A DNA stretch of 64,000 nt from Baylisascaris procyonis (Eukaryota > Nematoda > Chromadorea > Rhabditida > Ascarididae). The translations under genes were made by a program, and so were the position numbers. Below are positions 11,601 to 25,700 of this stretch, piece by piece (positions within the stretch are counted from its first letter, which is position 1; the number at the start of each line of letters is the position of its first letter). Below the pieces are notes generated by a model. The model searched no databases. It saw nothing but the letters and a program-made list of their open reading frames with translations, and was not told the origin of the DNA. Where the stretch lies: contig JAZARR010000153.1 in the NCBI GenBank assembly GCA_037389465.1, positions 5,864,501 to 5,928,500 on the forward strand, written 5' to 3'.

Positions 11601-14600
11601 TACTAAATAGGAGTTTTTCGGTTCATAGAACCATCTTTCAACTTGTTGCCAGAATTTTTCAACGAAACCGCTTAAAACACTTTTTTAAATAAACGTGACC
11701 TTGAATCATTAATTGAGTGTGCTTTTCATTTCTTTTTTGTTGATTTCTATGATGTTTTTCTCGCATAATTTTACACAATTGCATAAAAAGGTAAATAATT
11801 TCTCTTCATTTGCAAACGATGGGCACATAATGTTTTATGCCTTATGAGCGGTGAGATCATCGGTTGCATTGGTGCTATACTCATAAACTCCCGGTCCTCG
11901 TCACCTTTTGAAACGAGAAGATGGAAGAAGGAAGGAGGGAGGAAAGGTCGTATATCGGTAGCGTGGTGCAAATTGTGGTGTGATGAAAAAGAAATAATTC
12001 TAGATTTAGATTGTCAAATATAAATTATTTTTTTTTTTTGATAACGTTTCAGTACGCTCCGTGTGATCGAGTTTTCGCGGTGATTCGGACATTGGATAGA
12101 CAGCTCAACGAATGGCTAAAGAAACGACATGTCAAATCGTTCTATGTATCAGTCGCCAATCCGAGTCTTCGTGAAGGAGCACGAACTCTTTTACAAGTGA
12201 GTCCTTTCTCTTCCACATCGTTCTGCCTTACTGTCAACAATGCTGGGGGAAAGGAGAGAAGAGACTGAACGAGGAGTGGGATGGGAAAGTATTTCATGTT
12301 TAATCGCACATCATCGTCGCACATTTCAGTCGATTTCCATTATAACGCCAAACTGAAAATATATAAAACCTCTCCCGTATGACTTTAGTATTTCGCTTTT
12401 CCTTTGTATGTTTTATTAATTTCCTATCTGACCTAAAGTGCTGCCTTTACCTGAGTCAGTCAAGTATCCCTCTCCTCTATCGATTATGGCGGCATCATTT
12501 TGAATTTACATTTTTTTCACATTTGGTTTTTTTCCCCATTTTTTATGGAAGCCATAACTTTTATAGAGTAAATCTATTTCTGAGTTGGTTTCAACAGCTT
12601 TCTTAAGCAACTCATATGCGTTGTATAAACGCTCTCAGCATAATGAAGTTACATTTTAGTTGCATTGGTAGACAGTAAAGGTGAAAATTAGCATCTCTTT
12701 ATCGTTATTAATGAATATTCTCTGATCACTTTTGGGATCGATATCAGCTGCAGTCATGTTCTTATCTGTTTTTTTTATTCTATAGTTTAACGCTTTCTGA
12801 CCACATATATCACTGCTATTTTGTTTTGTTTCTTTTTGGTGAGGCGAGAAAAATAACACTTTTTTTCAGTTTTCACCATTATTATGTTGTTTTCAGGTGA
12901 GTGGATTGGGTAAATTACGACCAAATATATTAATTGTGGGTTTTAAAGCAAATTGGCATTCACAAGGAGTGGATGCACTCAATGAAATCAACGATTATTT
13001 CGGAGTTATTCAGTGAGTTTTCTATTTACGCGTCTAAGTTGTTGAAGTTTATCACGCTTGAGATCACATTTGTTTGCTTATTTGGTATTTAATCCACCTT
13101 CTATAAAATAAGAAATTTTTTTATTCGTTTTTATATGAGATGGTTTCTTGTCTTGTGCATAAGTAACTCTATCGTGTTACCTAGAATAAAACCCCTATTA
13201 TACTTTAGATAAATATTTGGGCTTGATAATCTTTCTCCTTCTCTATATCACGTGACTCGAAAAGTAGTGGTTTTCTTTCTTATATTAATTGAAAGGATAT
13301 GTATTGTTGGTGCAGCTCGCCAAAATTTCAGAAGTTAGCAATCTTCCACCAACCTTTTTAATAAAATTGTGAATGCTGGTTTTGTTGAAAGATGAGCGAT
13401 TGTTTGGTAGATCTGATTGTTTGTTCGAAATAGTATTGCATTTCTTACCATTAGTCGAGCATATTTTACTAGTTGAAATTCCTGAGCGTAGCCAAATGCA
13501 TTCAAGCTTTTATTTGGAGACTACAGCATTTCTTGCTTCCGGATCAAGGAGAAGAATGCCCCTTCATTCATTTAGCGAATATTTACGATGATCATTCATC
13601 GTTTCTTATTGGTAACTAGGCGGTCGGTTGTGAGAGAGGTCTGACAAATCCTTGGGTCCATCCTGCCGAATCACTCTCATTAACATCCCCGTCCGGTCGA
13701 GAGTGGTGCAGCAACAAAACGAACTCTCCTTTTAAGCAGAACAACGTCGAATCGATTTGTCAACATCTGATGTGCAGTAGACGAGACTAGGGCCTAACCT
13801 TTGAGCGATCTTACAACTTCACTAAGCGGAAGTGGAAGCGATATGAAGAGATAATTATTCGTAGTGAATGTTGTTGATTGAAGTCATTTATGCTAAAATA
13901 AATATATTAAAATAAAGTAGAAAAATTATGAACCATTTGGAGTTTTTTTTTTTTATTTTGTTACCTTAGAGTTGACAACCATAGATCATATATAACCTAG
14001 AAAAAGAACGAAAGCTTTTTCTTTTCCATTCTTTGCACGTTTGTTGTTGCTAATTTAGTACAAGGAAGATTTATTTTAAGGATAATCAATATTTTTTATA
14101 GAGATGCGTTTGAAAATAATATGGGTGTTGGCGTTTTGCGTAATGTTGGCGGTGGTTTGGACTATAGTGAATTGATGAAACGTCATAACGTCGGCGATAC
14201 GGCAAGGCTTAATCTTCCCGATGTTACACAACCTGTTCCTTCAAAAGATAGGTATATATTTATATCACTTATTGTTCAAATGTATATTGCTGTCTTTTTT
14301 TTTTGAAGCTGTCTCTTTACAATCTTTTGCAGCACAATATTCCGGATTACACCAAATTGTTCATTAATTACTCTATCATTTTAATATATTACTCCAGATT
14401 CTAATTCTTCCTCATATTTTCTCATATTTCTCAAATACATCTAATCCACTTTCATCTCTAGATTGCATTTTTCCTTTTTCTTTAAGGGAGGAGGGAGAGG
14501 GGGGGGGGGTGAGGGGGAAGAGGAGAGTTATTAAAGATAACTTTTGCGATTTGCCTTACGGATTACCGGTGGATGTAGAGATTAGAACATGAAGTTTGTG

Positions 14601-17600
14601 TATTGCAGCAGTGAGCTTTCCGGTTGGAATCCGGTCACGTGTTCGGATCCTATGCCATCAGCTAATGTAGTAAAAACACCTGACGACGGACGAGTGGCTC
14701 ATGATGGGTGAATTTCACAGATAATTTGATCTTTCTTCATTTCTCTATTTTTTGAGAAATACGCCATGAAAAAATCAACAGTTGGCATATTCCTAACCAT
14801 GTGATGCACTTTTAAATGTTATTTCGCTATGAGCACGTCATTTCCTTGTTTTGAATTTAACTGCAAACAAAGCGCGTGAGTGCGATTATCAAATGGCGCT
14901 TTTGTCAGCTTTCATTTTGAAAGGCATATAATGTTATCGGCTTTTGCATTAGCATCGAAGTCGTATCTTTAGTCAAACTCACTTCTAGCACATCTCATAA
15001 ATGTGCTTAAGAGGCAATTCATTCAGCGTTTTCCGCAACACTTTTTAGAATATGCAGAGATAAAATGGAATCATCCCATCCATAAATGATAGTCGAGATC
15101 GTTTGATGATTGAACTGAATATTCCTTGTTTTTATTTTACACAGCAATATCCCTCAATATTCCATTATTTGATGAATGTTTGTATGTAAATAAAACGTTG
15201 AAAGAATAGCGATTTTTTCTATGATGAGTTTTCTTCTTTAATCGAACGAAGATTTATGTAAAAGAAAAAAAATTGAAAGTCTCTCGAAAACGGTGCGATA
15301 GATCCCTCGAGGATAGCTTCCTTATTCTACTCATTGTTGTTAATCAGATTTCCAGCGTGAAACTATCACTTTCTGAATAATTGGAACATTGTCTGTTTAT
15401 AGATTCATATCTTACTTGCATTTTATTTATTACTCGAACAGTACTGAAATTTATGAATTGACACTGAAATAATTACTGAAATAAAGTACCGAATTAAATA
15501 TGTATCGAATTATTATTTTGGTACTGAAATAAATTAAATGTATCGAATTGGCGTTACATGTAGTCATTATTTTCAGTGATGGAAATGAGCAGAGCAATGT
15601 AATGGTCGAAATTAAAGAGTTGAAACATACGGAATGTAAGTTTCATTCTATTACTGTGATAGGAAGAGTATATGAAAACTTTTTTTATTTTTTGGAATGG
15701 ATGAAATGAATGAAGGAAAAAAGAGAGAAATTATTGTTACTGAAAAAAAAAAAGAATATAAGAATATTGTTAAGGAGTGATCTACCTTAATGAGTGATCT
15801 GTTGTGATCAAATGGGTTCTGTAATCGCAATAATCATGGTGATCTCCATTTGTGTAACAGGTTGTATGCTCGCAATTGTTTGATCTTGATGTGATGATAT
15901 CTCCCCCGTGTGGATTATGACCTCCCCGTACCTTCAGGGACTTAGCCGAAGCTGTAAATAGACTGCGGTATGCTTGCTAAGTAGTGTATGTGTTCATTAC
16001 TCATCGACGTGCGGTTCTTCTCCTCGTAGAAAACGAGTTTTAACTGCTCCGCCGCAGCGCCTCACACGGCAGACTCGGTCACAGGAAGAATATATGAAAA
16101 CTTTTTAATGGATGAAATAAGAAAAAAGAGAAAAATTACATCGAGATGAATTTATTCACCGAGAAGAATTTACTAAAAATAAATAAAAAGTGACACTTTA
16201 TTTTTATCAATTAAAACGGTTTGAGACGAATCAAGCTTTATAAATTATTAGGAAAAGAAAAACCCCAACCCGAAAAATGTTCCTTGATGGTTTTATTGCT
16301 CTTTGGGAGAGGCGGAAGAAGGAGGCTATAAATTATTATGACTTATTAAATAGTCCTCTATTTCTGGGTTTTGGTTATTATAATCTTTGTTGATCCATAA
16401 TCTCAGAATGAATTTACGGGTTGTTTAGGTGAGATTTTTGTAATGCTTTGTTTTATTCTTTTAAGAATAATTTTTTACAAAAGGTCACTATTTTTTGCAT
16501 TCTATTGAGAGTATATATTTCAAAATATCGGATAATATTTTCATAAAAATATATCGAATGCATATTTTCTATTTGAGATGCATGGTATATCACACCTGAG
16601 TACAGAAGCATTAGTTTTTTTAGAACGATTTATGATGTATTTAGTGCTATCGCGTTATGTTAGGTTGATATGTTACAGCTAGTGGATCGTCATTAGTGAA
16701 TTGCCCATTGGAAATTTTCGACGATGACGAGAAGGAGGAGAAATGTGAAGAAACGAAAGATAGCGAGGATGGCGATGAATATGAAGTGAGCATTTTTTTG
16801 TTCAATTTCCGGTTATATTTGAGTCTCTGACAATTGAAATTTTGTCGTTACTTCTTGAATTTTTCTTAATATAGCGGAACTTTCAAGAATAATGACTGAC
16901 ACCACGTATAGGCAAATATATTTCGATGAAATTCGATAGGATGAATTTTTATGGTGGGGTATCGAAGCAACGTAAAACGCTTTATTTGTTTATCAAAAAA
17001 AGAATGATTATTTTTATGCAAAAGAAACAGTGGCAAAGAGGAGCATTCTCAGGAAGTTTTTATCGTCATGTGGTATTATAAAAATTCAATTGATTGAGCT
17101 TAAAAAGCAGAATGGTTTATGAAGTAGAGATGAGATGGGGTGGAGGGCAGGGAAGTGGAAAGTAGGAAGGGGGAGTGGAATTCATCTTGAGAAATTGGCG
17201 AATGAGAGAAAATGATAGGATCATAATTGAATAAAGTTGTTTTAGGAGATTTTTACAATAAAATAATCTGAAATTTTTTAATGTTGGTGGAATGGTGACA
17301 ATTTTTTTGAATGTTCCACAGTTATCAGTTACCAGTTTGTATGGATTTCGTCCATATCCGATTGGAAAATTAGGATGATTTTTCTTAGATATGTTGTATA
17401 TTTAGAGTTCATCACATCACTTACTGTCCGATTTTATCTGAGAGAAATTTGAAATGAAAATCTTTACAGATAATATTATGTAAAACATTGAGAAGGATTT
17501 TTAGTGATTTTGATGGGCCGAAGTTTGCTAAAAAATGTTATTCAACATAATATTTGTTAGCCTTGTAAACGTTCGTATTTTCGGATTTTTTTCTCGCCAT

Positions 17601-20600
17601 TTTAACTTCTCTAAGATAATTTTTTGGAAGGAGAGGAAATTTGCCTGATTCAGGATGAAGAATGTGGTGAATTGAACGAGCAGACAAGATTAACAGAAGA
17701 AACGGAAGAGATTGAACAACAACAAGCCGAGTCGAAACAACCGATCGTTACCATAAACGAACAAAATGCATGCGTTTTTCATGTGAAACTGGTTTTTCTT
17801 TTGCAATAGTAGAGAATAGAGTTGCAAGTGGTAAGATTTGAAAGTAAGACGAAATTGTTTGGAAAAAAAGAAATACAAATAATTATAAAGTAATAAAATA
17901 GAGGTTATCACATCTTCCAAATTCTATATTCTAGCTTATTTATAGTTTGAAGACGAAAAAGAAGTTTTTGTCATCTAAATCAACTTTTTCAATGATTAGA
18001 TTTTAAGTTTACAAATAAAAGATTTTTTTTAAAGATAGATGACTTACAAATTCTCTTCAAATTTTTTAAATGTTTGAATGAAATTAACTTCGGTTATTGT
18101 TTGATAATGAAAAACGAAAATAATACTTTCGATAGTGAAAAACGAAGGTAATACTATGGCTTTTAGATTGTTTTTGTTCTTAGATCATCATTGTTCTAAA
18201 CGAAGAGTGATTGTTGTGATATGATATGGAATTAAGTGATAAAAGAATACCTAATGCTGATCGTGGATGGGGAATTTTACGCAAAAACGGTTTTGAACAT
18301 TGTAAATTTGAACTCATTTGCTATCACAGATCACTAGTGTTCATTTCAATATCATATATTGATATAATATATTCGAAATAATCTATTAAACTTACGAGCT
18401 ATTCTCTCAATGAGAATTTTCACAAAAAGAAGAGTTACAATTCAACTATCATTAAAAAAAAAAAAAAGTTTTTTTTATGAGATAGATTTTTCTATTTTGT
18501 AGTACCTCACTCATATCGGCAAAAAGAAATCATAAAATATCACATCTTAAGCAATCGATCCTTTTGTCTTGGAAATGGAGAAACTTCGTAAATGGCAATT
18601 AGAATAGACAAAAAAGATAGAAAATATAATTATTAAAACATTTTTTCGTGCAAAGTTGCAGTAAATTATGAAAGTAGTATGCTTAGATGTGATTTACAAA
18701 GTTTGTCATAGCTACGCAATTTCCACGATATCAATTGATTAGTAATCTCCTGCTTATTACTTTTTACGCTTTCTCATTGAGTATTCACCTGATCACGAGG
18801 ACCCATTTAGTAATACCTTCAAAAAATACCCTTCAACACTAATATAGTATGGGAATAGCATAGTATATTAGTGATGATGTTTTGATATTTAATGAATCTT
18901 ATTTGATCATCTTTCAGATGGAAAAACCTTCAAGGAATAATTCAGCTCATCGTTATGAACATCTCAGTTTGATTCGTAGACGAAGGTAAGCTTTTCAGTT
19001 ATAATTTCTATGTTTAATATGTTTATTGTTAACTAAGAAATTTTATTTTCGATTTTCATATTTTATTTATATAAATGGCATTCATCGTGAAATGTATGTG
19101 TGTGAAACTTCGCTCGATAGCTTAACGAAATTAAAATTCATATGAACGAAGGGAAATGCTTGGATGTGCATAATATGTATTGTAGAGAAGGTAAAGGTGG
19201 AAGATGGCTGTATATCACGTAGGTGACTCAGGTTTAGGGCCTTTTATTGAACTGAGGACATGGATTTGGGATGTAAATATTTTATACTTGACCATTACGC
19301 ACATAGTGAAAAGAATTGGAACGAATATTTTTTTAGTAATGAAAATTTGAATGAGTTTTGCGAAATTGAATTTTGTTGCAAATTTTACGCGATGAAAGAT
19401 ATTCTTCTTCCGTATGATAGATAGATGTAAAAAGAAAATTGTGAAGGTGGTGCTATGTAACGGTGTGATCTTTGTTTTCTATTACTGTTTATGTTGCTTC
19501 TAATTGTTGATTTGCTTCTTGCTATTATTTTTTAAGGTTGATTTGATTGCAGATTTTAATTACTTCACTTTATAGCGATGATTAAGAATTTGCTCTATTT
19601 CGTATGGGAAGGTCTAAAGCAAAGGGAAGAGGAAGGGAGAGAGAAATTCATAAAAGCTTTTCAACAAATTGCTCTATGTTTTTTTGCTAACCTTTAATAA
19701 TTTTGAATTTCGATGCAATTTTCATCGTTGAGATGTTTCATGTTTCCTAAATTAATGTGTTAAATCTTCATCCCCCCTCCCCTTCATCTTGCCTATACAA
19801 TGCTTAAAAGTTGTGATAATCTTGAGATTTGTTGTTCCTTCTACTCGAGTAGTCCCCATAGTTTACTGCTTCAAATGAATCGATTAGGGATGTATATTAA
19901 CGAAGCAGTGATTTCGTTTAGAATGGGTTATTTTATATGCGAATAGGTTAATTAATGGTGTAAAATAGCTTCATCGTATTTCCCACCAAATATTGTCACT
20001 TATAAAATAATTTTCACAGAAAACGTGCTACATCGAAACAGACAAGTACCGACAATGATGGGTGTGTTGTGTTATCTATTCTTAATGTTGTCTTGTGCTG
20101 CTCTTTTTGTCTTCATTGCACTTCATTGCATTTCTCCTTTAATATGAAAATAAGGTTGATGGTTCCTAATGAGGACGGGAGTAGGGGATGGGAATTAATC
20201 GAGAATAGTGAATGAAATTATTTTATGCACCAATTTTGAGGGTTCATTACAATATCGACCATTAGAGGTTGGAATTCGAAGATGCTAAATCGAAGGTAAA
20301 TGTACTCTTTTTGATACCTATTACACGTATATTAATAGTTTTCCTTATTCAAAGCATCAAATCATGATTTGCTCGAAAATAATAAAATTTCCGTCGTGAA
20401 ATTTTTGAATTTTTAATATTCGTTCTGTAGTGATTATTTTTTCGTTGAGAATATGACCATAAGACAGTCGATATTTTTCAGTAATATCGCTAAAGACTTC
20501 TTTAATTTTGTCAGTGAAAATAGTCAAATGTTCAGAAAATATTTGAGAGAAGGTTGAGGGAAACGAGGTAAAATATAGTTATTTATATATTCCATCATAT

Positions 20601-22700
20601 CGACCGGTTATTTTTCGATTCTATGTGAATAATGGCATGCAAAATTCGTACACGATTTACTTTTCGGTGATGTTGAATAGTGTCGCTTTTTTGATTGGCA
20701 TTGTTGGCACTGCTTGTTTAGTTCTTGCAATAATTGGTTTAGTTTTATTTGAGTGGATGTCAAATTTCATTGTGATCACAGATCGTCTTTTTAAGCACCT
20801 AAAGCACTATCAGCACTTAGACGATTGAATGCGTGCAGTTAGAAGTTAACTCGAAAAGCGATATGCATATATTCATGTAAATCGAGCAATAAAAAAAAAC
20901 ATGAAAAGAATGCCTCAACCGCTATACCTTTAATAAATGAGCCCCACAAACCTGTCAAATAATGTTATGAATATGTTGGAAGAGGATAGATGGTATAGAA
21001 TTCAGCTATAGGTCTATTTTGAACATGAATTTGCTCTCATTTTTGCAGTCACATCACTTAGAGCTTGCATTTGGCAAATAAGAAACACTTTCGAACCACC
21101 GCTTCAGGATCGATTTTCACCATTAATTATTTCTGTTAATCATAGAGAAGAGCAAACAGTAGAACAGGAAAAGAATGATTTTTTGGATGCATAAGGATTA
21201 CAGTCATTATCGAAAATTAATGGGCATATGATTTCTTATAAAATTTCAAATTAGATGAGGGAATACCTGATTTTATTCGGTAAATTATTGTGCGCCACGC
21301 TGAAAAAGTATGATGCAATTATCTCATATCTCTGCTTTTTTCAAATCTTATATTTAATCATAAAAAAATGTCTGTGAAATTCACATAGAATAAGAAGCGA
21401 GCATTAAGAAAAAATTTTTGAAATAAAAGAAAGATTTTTCTCGCGTATTCTCAAACGATATTCAAAACTCGCTGCAAATAACGATCAATGATAATTGATT
21501 TAAAGATCAAATTATCCTAAAATTTTTTCCATATTTTGATAGCGTCAAAGGCTCTCGTTCGCTCATCACTCATCGGATATTGTATCGCATCCTTAGAGTG
21601 AACGAAATCAACTTAAATATGCAAATACGTTTCTAGGGAATGGAAGGTCCAATTTTTAAATCACTCATAGCTGATGCCAATATTAAGTCCATCGTTTTCT
21701 GTTAGTTTCATGGGCAATCTTATAGCCAGGTAAGGACATCGGACCGTTGGACGTTTTTTGGCTTCTCTCTTTGTGAAAGAGTCGATGGGTCGGTGGAGTA
21801 CAGTTCACGGCAGGTTTTATGCCATTGTATTACATCGATGTGGGATTCAGCTTTATATTTACCGCTGCCTGTGCCAGTGCTATGACATATAGAGAATTCA
21901 TTCTAATGGGAAAGGAAGAATGAATTCTCAAGTGGAAGAGGGGGGGGGGGGGGTATTCGACAAGAAGGGAAGAGAATCGACTAAAGCAACAACTGCTTCG
22001 CTGTTTGGCTGTATTACCGTCTTTTCTTACTTCCTTTTTTTGAATTCAGTTCTCCGCATTGTTTTTGTTCTCGTTGCTGAATGTTTTGTTGCATGCAGAA
22101 TTTATCTCGAAAGTTGGCTTGATATGAGTTTGGAATAAGATCAATTATTCTTACAGAATACATACGTATGATAGAGTTTAAAGTCTAGGTCAACCTAATT
22201 CACGAAATGCACAACATTTTTTGAACTTTCTTGCATTTTGACCATGATCGTTGCCATTTTAGAAAGGAGACTTTAAAGTTTTATAAAGCTAATGAGCAAT
22301 TTTTATCAACTTTCCGGCAACAACAATAAAAAAATGATACCTATTCGAATAATCGCATCGATTTTCTCTCTTCATGCGTCTATCTTCTCTGTCTCACTGT
22401 TGTATTGTAATTTCGTTGTTGTTATCCGCAACATCGATGTGATTTTAAACGTAACAAAATTTGGTAGATAGATATCAAAATTTATTTATTTTATTTCTTT
22501 TCGATAGTTAAAATAAATGCCTACTTTTTCTTATAGAGGAGTTTTCATTTGAAAATAAAAGATTTGGAGATGTATTTTTTATAAAGAAAAATTTTAAGAA
22601 ATAAAATAACGCCGTGAAAAAAATGAAGAGAATAGAGGGTGGTGATATTCTATTTGAAGAAATATGATATATATATATATTTATTTATTTATTTATTTGT

Positions 22701-22731
<31 letters not shown>

Positions 22732-25700
22732 TTATTTATTATTTATTTATTATTTATTATTTATTTATTTATTTATTTGTTTATTTATTTATTTATTTAT
22801 ATTTACATTTATATTTATATTTGTATTTATATTTGTATTTACATTTGTATTTAAATTTACATTTAAATTTGCATTTATATTTATGTATTTGTATATATAA
22901 CTAAGATGATGTCACATCCTGATAGGGGTTACTGCAATCTTGCATAATGCTAAAAAAATTTGTTTGAATGCTTTGCTAATGTGTGTGCAGTCGAGAATGC
23001 TGATTTGTTTGCTGTATATCATCGCTGAATGAATTATGAGTGAGCAGTATATGATGAAATGTTCGGGATAAAAGTTGTCTGCCATTATGAAAAGCAAGGT
23101 GGGAGGTATTTTGCTTGTTTTTTCATTGAAAACCCTAGAAATTTGAGTTCCAGCGAGGGTTTTTTTTCCAATCCTTACCTTCTTGTATCTGAACGAAAGA
23201 GATCAAAGAGCATTGGTTGCCCTTGTCTTCATCGAGGTAGCGTTTCAAGCAGTTTGATTATTAGCACAACCCCCTTTTTTTCCTTAGAAATGAAAATATA
23301 ATCATGCTGCATTACTCTCATGGGATATTTGCGTTAATTTGGCACAAGTTTTATCTCGAACTTGAGATGTTTGAAAAAATATTTGTAATATTTCCTTAAT
23401 AATAGAAAGTGTTTAGTTCACGACGTCCAACAGCAGCACAACGTGAGTTGGTTGCGTCGATTAGTCGCTTTCAACGTAAATTAAAAGGTGCTACTATTGA
23501 CGTATGGTGGCTATACGACGATGGTGGACTTACACTATTAGTGCCACATCTGCTCACCGTACCTAAAAGCTATCTCGAGGTAATTTATTTTATTTTCTAT
23601 TGCAGTTGAATGCGTAATAATTTTATGATCAAATTTTGTCTACTTCGTTATTATTACTTCGTGATGACAGTATTCTGGACTAATGAAATTTAAAATGTTT
23701 TCAGGTTCTCTCGCTCCCCTCCCACACCCTCCCCAGCCCTCCCACGAAAGAACTAGATGTCAGAGGTGCTATTTTAATCAGGATTATGCATTAGCATTAT
23801 GCATAGATAGACAGTTGTTTAACATTTGAGATGTTTTGCGATGTCTAATGGAAAAGAATCTTAAGGATTTCATATATGTGAAGAATTTTGAGGTTTATGT
23901 AGTTTGAATAGATGAAGGAGGTAAATAAATAATCTAGACTAAATCGATTATGAAAATGTCTCTTCAGTATGAGACTCTTCCCTTATTTGAGACCCATTTC
24001 CTTTCAAAATTTCATTGGTAAATAGATTTTTTGCATCATATTTTTCGACATATTTTAAAATTGGTCTGTTCGTTGAAAAATTTATTCGATTCGCACTTTT
24101 TTTTCATTAAAAAGTACATGAATGTGGGGATTTGTTCGAAGCCTTCGCATAGTGTCCATTGTTTTTTATCTATGTAGATTTGATGTTCGCAAATTCATTC
24201 ATGTGTTCGCTGCTATTTTAGTCCATTTGAGTAATCCTTAATTTCACTTATGAGATGAGTTGTCCTCATCTATATATAATTGTTGTTGTATATCTGTTTA
24301 TAAAGTTCGAGTATATCGTAAGGAAATGTTGACTCTCATTGTTTTGTTGGTGGTCTTTGGTAATTCTCATTGGTCTTTAATGGAAAAATTGCTCTTATAA
24401 ATATCGCACATAAAATTTCAAATAAGCGGCGGCTGTTTCTCAGTTGTTAGGGTTTTTCCCATATATGATGAAGAAATATTCTAGTCACTCGAATCATTTA
24501 CTTATTATTGGTTCTTTTTAAATGTTTTTTTTTTTCGTTCCTTTTTAAATAAATGCCTAAGCCGGTAATAGTGGAGATTCAACATTATTCGAAAAATATT
24601 TAATTCCCATCTACCGATAACCTCAGAGGCATCCGTTCAATTCGTTGATCCCAATAACCTTAAGGATCAGGATCTCTCGAGGATGTCCCAAAATCGAGGA
24701 TTTTATAACAGCCTTGGCACGTCCACTTTAATAGCCATTCATAGTCATATGAACAAGTGGGTATGATATGTTCATTATATTTTTGCATACTTAATCTTTT
24801 TTCATATTAATGAAAATCGTAATTCAGGGTGCGCGTATGAGAGTCTTTACAATTTCCACCTCATCAAGGACAATGGAACAAGAACAAAGAAGTATGGCAG
24901 CATTGCTAAGTAAATTTCGAATTGACTTCTCGGATGTTTCTGTGATCCCTGATATTGGAAGGAAACCAAAAGCACAAACGTATGCTATTGTTATCTTTGT
25001 TCATTTTATCATTTTTCATTCAATATTTTTTATTTTATCTTATCAATTTTAACCATTCAATCATTTTTTATTACATCATCGTTATCAAGCATATATTATG
25101 ATTATTGTTCATCATACAAACTTATCATCTTATCATTTAAAGTAAAATTATATTTATATTCATTTATCATTGAGATCTATGAAAAATGCAAGAAAGAGTT
25201 GAAGTTTTCTAAGCATTACTCTTAAGTATTTCAGAGTCGACAGAGTTTAATTCGGCAGGAAAAAGTAGAGATTTTTTTTAAAAGTTGGCATGCTGTGAGA
25301 ATATCATTCGAATGATTTAAAATGATTTGTGATATTGTCTGCGAAATTGATTTGATGGAAACAATAAAAATTTGATGGACATTATTGCCAATGAGAAAAC
25401 GCAAGAACGAGGAACAACAGTAATTGAAGTAAAAATAGCAATAAATAAAGGAAGAACTATGCATACTCTTCCGGCTTTAGCTTTCTTCTTTGTATTTATT
25501 ACATTATTGTTATCAAAACTTCCACTTAAATAAAACAGGTTCATGTGGTTTAGTGGTTTTTTTCTCTGCCTTATTTCATGAAGCTTATTTGATGTTCCCA
25601 ACAGAGAAAAGAAGGAGAACAAGAGGACTATGCTGTATGACATTTTCAAAGAAGTAAAGAAGCTTAAGAATTATGTAGTAATCACTTTTAAGGTTGCAAA

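Larger units (their letters stand above)
18986..23416 (+). other. nkcc-1: Largest nkcc-1 intron, with candidate alternative exons
   Basis: This 4.4-kb intron separates the linker exon 18918-18985 (ends in phase 2) from the exon 23417-23579. Direct joining gives a continuous frame (codon AG|T). Three stretches inside it look exon-like: 20020-20061, 20579-20828 and 21049-21194. The rest is AT-rich, with a G-run near 21942-21953 and a long TTTA microsatellite at 22666-22890. Confidence 0.6.

Noticed and set aside
22639..22900. Two long open frames (71 and 78 codons)
   Set aside because: They are produced entirely by the TTTA and ATTTAY microsatellite.
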